Origin: Candidatus Poribacteria bacterium
Lineage (GTDB): Bacteria; Poribacteria; WGA-4E; B28-G17
Direction: 5' to 3'
Assembly: GCA_003645735.1 (NCBI GenBank)
Contig: QNBQ01000046.1
Coordinates: forward strand, 1 to 8,677
DNA: 8,677 nucleotides
Below the pieces are notes generated by a model. That model searched no databases and had not been told where the DNA came from. It saw nothing but the letters and a program-made list of their open reading frames with translations. Position 1 is the stretch's first letter; each line of letters begins with the position of its first letter. The position numbers and the translations under genes are program-made. Below, one piece after another: positions 1 through 5,877 of the stretch.

Positions 1-813
1 TATTATCACCGCTGTCTCCTCCAGCACCCCTTTGTGCGCCAAAGCGTCCAGGATCTGGCCGATGTGGTCGTCCATGTACTTTATGCCCGTGTCATATCCG
101 TCGATCCACATCTTGTAATCCTCCATGGACCCGATCTCTGCGGGCATCCTCGGAGAGGCCGATCCCGCTCTCCATCCGAACGGCTCCCGGGCGCTATGAG
201 GACCGTAACTCTCGTAGTGTGCTCTCCTTATCTCCTCCGTGTACCAGGAAGGTGGGGGTGAATCCTCAAACGGATTGCCGTATTCAAGAGGGGTGCGGTA
301 GGGGGTATGGGGGTCCCAGAAGTTGATGTGGAGGAACCAGTTATCCTTTTCACCGTTCCTCTCTATCCACTCCAACGCTATAGGTGCGACCTCGTCCGCC
401 CTCTCCCCTCCTCGTTTGCCCGGGTTGTACATCTCGTTGAACCCGTGATAGAACCACCATGCCGAATGTCTTTCGGCGAACGGACTTATCGAGACGGTGT
501 ACATGCCCAGCTGACGCATGGCCATCACCCATGAGGCCCGTTGAGGTCCCCAGTTGAACCTCCTTTCGGCCCCTTGGATCCTCATTTCGGCCGCCGTACC
601 TCCGTGCCCTACCACGCCGGTGTGTATCCCGAAAAGCACGTTGAAGAGCGCGGCCCGCGATGGGAGGCATGGAGCGTCCGAGACGTAGCAGTTCTCGAAC
701 CTGATCCCCTCGCGCGCCACGGCGTCGATGTTGGGCGAGGTGTTCCTGTGATAGCCGTAACATCCCAGGTGATCCGCCCGAAGCGTGTCCAGATCGAGAT
801 AGAGTATCCTCAT
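1..813 (-). CDS. Sulfatase (arylsulfatase superfamily), C-terminus cut by window edge
   Basis: Predicted type I sulfatase, hydrolysing a sulfate (or phosphate) ester on an unidentified substrate. The 271 visible residues start at ATG 813 and run off the left edge in frame. Seen: the N-terminal metal-binding strand with D7/D9 in L-D-L-D-T-L-R-A-D, then C-Y-G-Y and T-S-P-N-I-D typical of the family. The catalytic motif is C49-L-P-S-R53, in which Cys would be converted to formylglycine by FGE or anSME; no maturase gene is in the window. W166-D-P-H169-T-P-Y carries the active-site His region. The D-H-G-E metal motif expected next lies just outside. There is no signal peptide, so it is probably cytoplasmic. 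The start is supported by a GGGAGGGG ribosome binding site a few bases upstream and by a promoter at 852-881. It is divergent from, and a paralogue of, the next gene. Family call is firm; substrate unknown. Confidence 0.93.
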   Translation of the reverse strand, partial: MRILYLDLDTLRADHLGCYGYHRNTSPNIDAVAREGIRFENCYVSDAPCLPSRAALFNVLFGIHTGVVGHGGTAAEMRIQGAERRFNWGPQRASWVMAMRQLGMYTVSISPFAERHSAWWFYHGFNEMYNPGKRGGERADEVAPIALEWIERNGEKDNWFLHINFWDPHTPYRTPLEYGNPFEDSPPPSWYTEEIRRAHYESYGPHSAREPFGWRAGSASPRMPAEIGSMEDYKMWIDGYDTGIKYMDDHIGQILDALAHKGVLEETAVII

Positions 814-851
814 CGGCCCCCTCCCGAGCAGCTGAGTTGTGGTGTGATATA

Positions 852-881
852 ATTCTACCCGGAACGCGGACCGGCTGTAAA
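852..881 (-). promoter_or_regulatory. Putative sigma70-type promoter for the left sulfatase
   Basis: On the minus strand, TTTACA (876-881; 5 of 6 matches to TTGACA) is followed after 18 bases by TAGAAT (852-857; 5 of 6 matches to TATAAT). Transcription would begin near 845, leaving a leader of about 30 bases that contains the ribosome binding site of the gene starting at 813. Spacing and position fit well; not experimentally supported. Confidence 0.55.
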
Positions 882-929
882 CGGGGGTTGGAAAATCCTG
901 TGAGGCTGGGGGATGATTTGATCGAGAAA

Positions 930-951
930 CTCGGCGCTTTTTCGAGCCGAG
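930..951. repeat. Inverted repeat between divergent sulfatase promoters
   Basis: CTCGGC (930-935) and GCCGAG (946-951) form a perfect 6-base inverted repeat around a 10-base T-rich centre. It lies between the two divergent promoters, upstream of both start sites, so it would not be transcribed from either. An operator for a dimeric regulator is a possible role. A 6-base arm in GC-rich DNA can arise by chance. Confidence 0.3.
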
Positions 952-977
952 ATGTGAGCGCGGAGCCTGATCGATCG

Positions 978-1007
978 TTGACACCGCCCGCCGGCCTTCG
1001 ATATCAT
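978..1007 (+). promoter_or_regulatory. Putative sigma70-type promoter for the right sulfatase-family gene
   Basis: A perfect TTGACA (978-983) is followed after 18 bases by TATCAT (1002-1007; 5 of 6 matches). Transcription would start near 1014, giving a leader of about 24 bases that carries the ribosome binding site at 1022-1031. This also argues against any coding start upstream of 1038. Confidence 0.6.
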
Positions 1008-1037
1008 CTCTCCCGAAAATCGAGAGGAGGGTCGGCC

Positions 1038-2375
1038 ATGAACGTGTTATTGATAGCCCTGGACACGGTGAGGGCCGATCATCTGAGCTGTTACGGATAC
1101 AGGTATGAGACGAGCCCGAACTTGGATAGGCTCGCCGGGGAGGGGGTGCTTTTCGAGAGGATGTATACCCCCGGAATACCGACCCAGCCATCCTACACGA
1201 CCATCTTCACCGGCCAATACTCCATCACCCACGGGATAGTGACCCATGGCGGAACGAAGGAGATAAACCCCAAATCCCCCTGGCTGCCGTCGATACTTCA
1301 GAGACACGGTTACACGACGTGCGCCGTTTCAAACCTTTGGAGGATGAAGAGCTGGTTCGCCCGCGGCTTCGAGTTTTACATCGACCCCAGCCACCGCTCC
1401 AAATACCTCCACACGGTCGACGCGGAGACGATAAACTCCAGGGCGATCCCGTGGCTCGAAGCACATCACAAGGAGAAGTTCTTCATGTTCGTCCACTACT
1501 GGGACGCCCACACCCCTTACCTTCCCCCGCCCGAGCTGAGGAGGAAGTTCTACGACGGGGACCCCTTCGACCCCTCGAACGAGAGCTTGAAGCCCCTCTG
1601 GAGACAGCCGTTCGGGGAGTGGTGGAGGGAGAGCTGGTTTTCGCAGCTGAAGGAGGACGACAGGGAGGTGACGGACGCCGATTACATCAGGGCGCTTTAC
1701 GACGCGGAGATCTACTACGCCGATATGGCCGTGGGAAAGCTGCTCGAAACGCTTGAAAAGTGCGGCGTGGCGGACGACACGATGGTGATCGTCACCTCGG
1801 ATCACGGCGAGCTTTTGGGGGAGCACGACGTCTTCTTCGACCACCACGGCCTTTACGAGGGGAACATCCACACGCCCCTCATCTTCAGGTGGAGGGCCGG
1901 CGGGGTGACGGGCGGCAGAAGGGTGCCCCATTTCGTCCAGCACGTCGATTTGGCCCCCACGATCCTGGATGCGGCCGGCATACCGATCCCCGACTCGATG
2001 GAGGGCAAAAGCCTGCTCCCCTACCTGAGGGGGGAAAGCGACGAGCCGATCTATTCGAGGATCATAACGCAGGAGTGCACTTGGCAGGCCAAATGGGCGA
2101 TAAGGACGGATGAATACAAGCTGATAGCCGCCCGGGAGCCCGATCTGCACAACATGCCCATGAGGGAGCTTTACCACCTCAAAACCGATCCCGAGGAGCT
2201 GAACAACATCTATCTCGAAAGGTGGGAGGTGGCCGAGAAGCTGGAGGCGGAGCTTGAGGGATGGATAAAGCGGATGATGGAGAAAAACGGGCTTTCACAG
2301 GATCCGCTGGTCGAGCAGGGCATAACGCTCGGCAGAAGGTGGCACAGATGGGTTGAGGAGAAGAGGTATTGGTGA
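1038..2375 (+). CDS. Sulfatase-superfamily hydrolase with Thr in place of the formylglycine Cys
   Basis: A complete 445-residue member of the alkaline phosphatase/sulfatase superfamily. Start ATG 1038 follows GAGAGGAGGG and a promoter; an upstream in-frame ATG at 837 has neither. Seen: D9 in L-D-T-V-R-A-D, C-Y-G-Y at 18-21, W155-D-A-H158-T-P-Y, S254-D255-H256-G-E and G-E-H263-D, then a C-terminal region with E-L-Y-H-L and D-P-E-E-L-N-N, as in true sulfatases. The nucleophile motif is T49-Q-P-S-Y53, where the neighbour has C49-L-P-S-R53 at identical positions. So it cannot make formylglycine there. D9, D255 and H256 match the metal ligands described for phosphonate monoester hydrolases. Thr is the nucleophile in nucleotide pyrophosphatase/phosphodiesterases of this superfamily, so phosphodiester or phosphonate hydrolysis is a possible alternative to sulfatase activity (inference). 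Loss of activity is also possible. No signal peptide. Confidence 0.93.
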   Translation: MNVLLIALDTVRADHLSCYGYRYETSPNLDRLAGEGVLFERMYTPGIPTQPSYTTIFTGQYSITHGIVTHGGTKEINPKSPWLPSILQRHGYTTCAVSNLWRMKSWFARGFEFYIDPSHRSKYLHTVDAETINSRAIPWLEAHHKEKFFMFVHYWDAHTPYLPPPELRRKFYDGDPFDPSNESLKPLWRQPFGEWWRESWFSQLKEDDREVTDADYIRALYDAEIYYADMAVGKLLETLEKCGVADDTMVIVTSDHGELLGEHDVFFDHHGLYEGNIHTPLIFRWRAGGVTGGRRVPHFVQHVDLAPTILDAAGIPIPDSMEGKSLLPYLRGESDEPIYSRIITQECTWQAKWAIRTDEYKLIAAREPDLHNMPMRELYHLKTDPEELNNIYLERWEVAEKLEAELEGWIKRMMEKNGLSQDPLVEQGITLGRRWHRWVEEKRYW

Positions 2376-2383
2376 GTGTTTCC

Positions 2384-2405
2384 GGGGGAGGGTCAACCCT
2401 CCCCC
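2384..2405. terminator. GC-rich hairpin between convergent genes, possible bidirectional terminator
   Basis: GGGGGAGGGT (2384-2393) and ACCCTCCCCC (2396-2405) are perfect inverted arms around CA, effectively a 9-bp stem with a TCAA loop. It starts 9 bases after the stop of the plus-strand sulfatase-family gene and lies 20 bases beyond the end of the minus-strand lipoprotein gene. It has only TT, then a C, on its plus-strand downstream side and no U tract on the other, so it is not a classic intrinsic terminator. Position favours termination or 3'-end protection for both transcripts. Confidence 0.6.
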
Positions 2406-2424
2406 TTCAAACTTTCGGCGGGCC

Positions 2425-3156
2425 TCAGAACCTCACCGTGGCCGGCTGGGCGAGCCTGATGGCCATGTCGTGGCCGAAGTTGAAGACAAACTCGACCAGG
2501 CGCGATCTTTCGGTCGGATCCTTCGGGATGATGAGGATCGGTATGTGGAGGTAGAGCTTCTCCGCCCTCAGAACTGACATCGCGAAGGGGAGGAAGCCCT
2601 CGACCTTCTCGCCCGGGGCTATCCTCTTGTCCTCGCCTATCTTCATCTCCAGCAGGATCTCCCTCGCCTTTTTGAGGCCGTTTCTGACGGTGATGTCCAT
2701 CATCCTCTTCAGCCTGAACCTCTCGACGAGCTGGTCGTAATCGAACGACACGTATCTGTTCTGCCTGTTGTCCTCGACATAGCAGTTGTTTATGTCCAGC
2801 TCGATCGTATCCTCTCTGTTGTTCTGAACGGTGATGTAGTAGACGTCGAGTTTCTCGCTCTGCTTCCAGTCCTCCTTGTAGTAGAACGGAGAGGTCATGG
2901 AGCCGACGTTGAACCTCCTGTCGAGCTCATACTTCCTCCAGTATCTGGCGGAGACCGTTATGTTCTCCTTGGTGATCGTTATCGTGTTCGTTTTGGGATC
3001 GACCTTCGCCCCGGGGGGTTGTTCATCAAGCGGGAAGACCGGCGGCAGCGAGCTCAGCGCTTTTCCTCCCGTGCATCCGCTCATCGATGTCATACTCAAC
3101 GCGAGGGCTAACCCGGCCCCGGCCAGGATGAAAAGCGTTATCGTTGCCTTCCGCAT
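2425..3156 (-). CDS. Predicted lipoprotein of unknown function
   Basis: A 243-residue protein I cannot assign to a named family. The N-terminus is a lipoprotein signal: R2-K3, a hydrophobic stretch at about 5-22 and lipobox M-S-G-C28, so Cys28 would be lipidated after signal peptidase II cleavage. Residues +2/+3 are Thr-Gly with no Asp, which suggests sorting to the outer membrane. A Pro-rich linker (about 35-50) follows. The rest alternates short beta-like strands and polar turns, including V-Y-Y-I-T-V-Q-N-N and I-A-P-G-E-K-V-E-G-F-L-P-F. This resembles extracytoplasmic Ig-like beta-sandwich modules, where a P-G-x-x-x-x-G-x-L-x-F pattern is common; the fold is inferred. ATG 3156 has a GGGAGGAGGAG ribosome binding site. 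It has its own promoter 71 bases or less from the upstream GH116 gene and may also receive read-through. Confidence 0.85.
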   Translation of the reverse strand: MRKATITLFILAGAGLALALSMTSMSGCTGGKALSSLPPVFPLDEQPPGAKVDPKTNTITITKENITVSARYWRKYELDRRFNVGSMTSPFYYKEDWKQSEKLDVYYITVQNNREDTIELDINNCYVEDNRQNRYVSFDYDQLVERFRLKRMMDITVRNGLKKAREILLEMKIGEDKRIAPGEKVEGFLPFAMSVLRAEKLYLHIPILIIPKDPTERSRLVEFVFNFGHDMAIRLAQPATVRF

Positions 3157-3186
3157 CGATCTCCTCCTCCCGAGAGTTTGATCTCC

Positions 3187-3197
3187 CTGAGTCTCAG
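3187..3197. repeat. Palindrome overlapping the lipoprotein promoter
   Basis: CTGAG-T-CTCAG is a perfect 11-base palindrome whose right arm overlaps the first two bases of the -10 box (3196-3201) on the minus strand and whose left arm reaches the expected transcription start near 3189. This is a favoured place for a repressor site. No regulator is encoded nearby, so function is inferred from position only. Confidence 0.35.
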
Positions 3198-3224
3198 TTT
3201 ACACCACAACGGATGAGTTGTCAA
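3196..3224 (-). promoter_or_regulatory. Putative sigma70-type promoter for the lipoprotein gene
   Basis: On the minus strand a perfect TTGACA (3219-3224) is followed after 17 bases by TAAACT (3196-3201; 4 of 6 matches to TATAAT). The -35 box sits 3 bases after the GH116 stop codon, filling most of the 71-base gap. Transcription would start near 3189, about 33 bases before the start codon. Confidence 0.55.
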
Positions 3225-3227
3225 GAT

Positions 3228-5756
3228 TCACCTGGGCGCGATGCTTACCCGGAGCGATGTCCCCTCCTTCAATTCTAAGGGCTGATCGAAGGTCAGGACG
3301 ATCCCCTCTCCCGAAACTTCCACGTCAAGCTTCACCTCTTCTCCCCCTGCCCAGGCTTTCACCTCGCCCGGCTCGACCGCCCGGGGCAGGCCCAACCTTT
3401 TTATCCCCACCTCCCCGAAGCTCACCGATATCCCCGCCTCAAGTTTCCCCCCGAAAACCCTCTGCTCATACCATCCCCAGCCCCTAGGCGACGACCAAAA
3501 GACCCTGAAATCGTCGGCGCTCACTTTGGGCGCGAACCTCATCTCCTTGAGAACCCCGTCGTATCGATAGCCCGAGAGCGCCAAAATCGCGCCCCAGCTC
3601 GCCATCGCCCTCGCGTAGTGATGGCCGCACTCGGCCTCGTCCCACGGGTTCCTCCTCCGCCCGTCATACCTCCTCCTTATCGCCTCTATCACCTTCAAAC
3701 CCTCCTCGACCATCCCCTCATAGATCAGGTGAACGGCGAACTGATATTCAAACCCGGTCATGGCCTCGCTGAAGTAGGGGAAAGGCCTCTTGGGCCTCCC
3801 TCCCCTGGGCCAGGTGCAGATCAGCACCGCTGACTCGTCGTTCAACGCGAACGTCCGCATCACGTTCCAGTGGTTGTGAAGGCCGCCTTTGAAGTTGTAT
3901 CTGTAGATCGACCTCAGCGCCGTCCTCACGTTCCCGGGCTTCAGCAGGTATCCTAGCCCGACCACGTGCGCCATATATTGGCCCACCAGCTGATCTATGA
4001 GGCAGCCCGATCCGAACTGGTAATCGGGATGGTTCGGATCGATCCTCTGCTCGTAATATTCGCCGTTGAAGAGGTTCTCGTCCGTCCATCTGCTCCCCCG
4101 CTCGAAAAGCTCTCTGCATTTGGCGGCGAACCCCTCATCGCCCAAGTAAGCCGCCATCACCTCGGCCGCCCTCAGCGCCCCCAGATACCAGCACTCCATC
4201 ATCGGGTTTGGCCCGTAGAACTCCACGTCGTAGGTGTTGTGCTGCTCGCCCTCCATGACGCCGTCCTCATCGGCGTCCCAGGAGCCGGGCCTCCAAGCGA
4301 AGGAGAGGGCTTTCTTGGCGGCCGGCCACATCTCCTTCAGAAACCCGTCATCCCCCGAAAACCTCCACTCCCTGTAGAGCTTCATGATGCATCCCATCTG
4401 GCCGTCGGCGGCCGTCCTCACCCTCCCCTCCGCCTTTTTCAGGGGAAGGGGCGTCCGGAAGGCCATAGCCCCCTCTTCGGTCGTGCTGAACTTGAACTCA
4501 ACCTCCCTCATCGACCTGGCCAGCTGTGGGAAGAGGAAGGCCGTCGCCTGCTCGTAGTTCCAGACGTGTGTGCAGGAGCCGAAACAACATCCCGATTTGT
4601 CCCTACAGCCCTCAAACCCGAAGAAACGGCCATCGGCCGTTCTGAAGCAGGTTTGGGTCCTCAGAGCGGACAAGTTGTTCAACGCGGCCTCCTTCACCGG
4701 CTGTGGAAGCGTGCTCGAACAGATCAGCCTCACGAACTCAACGGTTCTCCTCTCAAGCTCCGGCAGCTCCTCGACCGTTTTGACGATCACATCCCAGGCG
4801 TCCCTGAACCTCCGGGCATAGTAGTTGCCGACATATCCCTCCTTTTCCCCCGGCCAGGTTCCCCAGCCACAGGCTCTCGCCGTTCTGTTTGGGAAATGCC
4901 AGGCGAGGAGGAAGTTCAGGGTTTCCCTCCCGTGCGGCGGGATGATACGCCGGGCTGCGAGGGAGGCGTGTGCCGAGCCTGGCTCCCGGTGCCAGTTCAG
5001 CTCGCCGTCCTCCGAGAAATCGTCCCAAAAGTCCAGAAGATCCGTCCTCCACGCCCTCTCGCCCAGCCAATCCCTGTAGCTCACCTCCCCGTCCAGCGCT
5101 GCGAAGGCGATCGTCCCCCATTGGGGCGAGCTTTCGGGGACGCCCTCCGAATGGAGGAACATCCCCTTAACCTCCCCCTCCTCCCTGTATTCGATCAGGT
5201 TCCCCTTCGCCTCCCCCTCGACGCCGTCGTATCCGATGAAGTTGTCGATGCTGAAGCAGATGGAGGCTTCCACCGGCAGGTGGGAAGGGTTCGAAAGGAC
5301 GAACCTGAAGAGGACGATCGGCAGGCCGGATCGGTCCGGATCCAGAGGGATGAGGGGGTTGAAGGCTTTCATCACGACCTCTATCGGGACGGACGGATCG
5401 GTCAGGCGGATCCGGGCCAGGGGATAGGCGGCTTCGAAGACGGCCTTTCTAAACCGCGGGAGACCCGCAACCGGCTCCTCAACACCGAACTGGCCGTCAT
5501 AAGGCGGCGGGATCTGCCCCTCCAAAACCCTCGTCAGGGCCTGGCCGCCTTCGGGCTTAACCCATATGGCGAAGAAGGTGTCGCGCGGCCTGAACCCCTT
5601 GGACGGCCTGTTCATTATCTCCCAGTCCCTGAGATCGCCCCTTCCCCCCAGGCTCACCGTTCCCGTCCCTATGCCCCCGAGGGGGAAGGCGATCCGGGCG
5701 AGATGTTCGCCCTCATATCGCGTCAAAACCGGCCATTCCAGATCCCTTAACTCCAT
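3228..5756 (-). CDS. GH116 / DUF608 family glycosidase
   Basis: An 842-residue glycoside hydrolase of family GH116, the family of glucosylceramidase GBA2 and bacterial beta-glucosidases. Seen: an N-terminal beta-sandwich region (about 20-330) opening with F-P-L-G-G-I-G-T-G-T, an (alpha/alpha)6-barrel region (about 345-730), and a C-terminal beta-rich tail of about 100 residues. F381-E382-G aligns by motif with the TxGH116 nucleophile (E441), and N-T-Y-D510 with its acid/base (T-Y-D593). After E382 the sequence is a Cys-rich loop (C384, C390, C391, C395) leading to T-H-V-W-N-Y-E, unlike the N-T-Y-D-V-H-F-Y of GBA2, so substrate preference may differ. There is no signal peptide. ATG 5756 is preferred over GTG 5780 because GAGGTGA lies just upstream of it and the predicted transcription start is near 5782. 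It shares an interlocked promoter region with the oxidoreductase gene. Family firm; substrate open. Confidence 0.92.
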   Translation of the reverse strand: MELRDLEWPVLTRYEGEHLARIAFPLGGIGTGTVSLGGRGDLRDWEIMNRPSKGFRPRDTFFAIWVKPEGGQALTRVLEGQIPPPYDGQFGVEEPVAGLPRFRKAVFEAAYPLARIRLTDPSVPIEVVMKAFNPLIPLDPDRSGLPIVLFRFVLSNPSHLPVEASICFSIDNFIGYDGVEGEAKGNLIEYREEGEVKGMFLHSEGVPESSPQWGTIAFAALDGEVSYRDWLGERAWRTDLLDFWDDFSEDGELNWHREPGSAHASLAARRIIPPHGRETLNFLLAWHFPNRTARACGWGTWPGEKEGYVGNYYARRFRDAWDVIVKTVEELPELERRTVEFVRLICSSTLPQPVKEAALNNLSALRTQTCFRTADGRFFGFEGCRDKSGCCFGSCTHVWNYEQATAFLFPQLARSMREVEFKFSTTEEGAMAFRTPLPLKKAEGRVRTAADGQMGCIMKLYREWRFSGDDGFLKEMWPAAKKALSFAWRPGSWDADEDGVMEGEQHNTYDVEFYGPNPMMECWYLGALRAAEVMAAYLGDEGFAAKCRELFERGSRWTDENLFNGEYYEQRIDPNHPDYQFGSGCLIDQLVGQYMAHVVGLGYLLKPGNVRTALRSIYRYNFKGGLHNHWNVMRTFALNDESAVLICTWPRGGRPKRPFPYFSEAMTGFEYQFAVHLIYEGMVEEGLKVIEAIRRRYDGRRRNPWDEAECGHHYARAMASWGAILALSGYRYDGVLKEMRFAPKVSADDFRVFWSSPRGWGWYEQRVFGGKLEAGISVSFGEVGIKRLGLPRAVEPGEVKAWAGGEEVKLDVEVSGEGIVLTFDQPLELKEGTSLRVSIAPR

Positions 5757-5772
5757 CACGTCACCTCGCCGG

Positions 5773-5780
5773 GTGATCAC
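5773..5780. repeat. GTGATCAC palindrome in GH116 leader
   Basis: A perfect 8-base palindrome next to the predicted GH116 transcription start (near 5782). In the mRNA its downstream half begins TCACC, which can pair with GGTGA of the ribosome binding site (5761-5765) around a 6-base loop. It could be an operator or a weak translational hairpin. Short enough to be chance. Confidence 0.25.
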
Positions 5781-5788
5781 GTCGCTTT

Positions 5789-5817
5789 ATTTTAGCACAT
5801 CGACCGGGCCTTGACAT
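5789..5817 (-). promoter_or_regulatory. Putative promoter for the GH116 gene
   Basis: On the minus strand ATGTCA (5812-5817; 4 of 6 matches) is followed after 17 bases by TAAAAT (5789-5794; 5 of 6 matches). Transcription would start near 5782, with a leader of about 26 bases to ATG 5756. Its -35 box overlaps the -35 box of the opposite promoter by 5 bases. Confidence 0.5.
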
Positions 5818-5840
5818 CCACCTCTCATGCCGAATAAAAT
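5811..5840 (+). promoter_or_regulatory. Putative sigma70-type promoter for the oxidoreductase operon
   Basis: A perfect TTGACA (5811-5816) is followed after 18 bases by TAAAAT (5835-5840; 5 of 6 matches). Transcription would begin near 5847, about 31 bases before ATG 5878. An alternative in-frame ATG at 5827 falls inside this promoter, which helps exclude it as the start. Confidence 0.62.
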
Positions 5841-5877
5841 CTCGCCCGAAATCGACTTCCCCAACGGAGGAGCGGCG

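Noticed and set aside
350..763. A 137-residue minus-strand open frame
   Set aside because: It overlaps the partial sulfatase in another frame on the same strand; its composition (very Arg- and Gly-rich) is that of an out-of-frame reading.
848..853. Perfect TATAAT on the plus strand
   Set aside because: No acceptable -35 box at 16-18 bases, and it is about 185 bases from the plus-strand gene. The overlapping minus-strand promoter explains the AT-rich patch better.
837..1037. N-terminal extension of 67 residues on the right sulfatase-family gene
   Set aside because: It spans the predicted promoter, lacks a ribosome binding site, and the family's conserved first strand starts at the ATG at 1038.
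1329..2177. A 282-residue open frame on the minus strand
   Set aside because: Antisense to the complete sulfatase-family gene, with no family motifs.
3966..5750. A 594-residue open frame on the plus strand
   Set aside because: It lies wholly antisense to the GH116 gene, whose motifs and length are convincing. It has no recognisable domain, and GC-rich third positions commonly leave the opposite strand open.
5827..5877. 17-residue N-terminal extension of the Gfo/Idh protein
   Set aside because: The ATG at 5827 lies between the -35 and -10 boxes of the likely promoter, while the ATG at 5878 has a good ribosome binding site.
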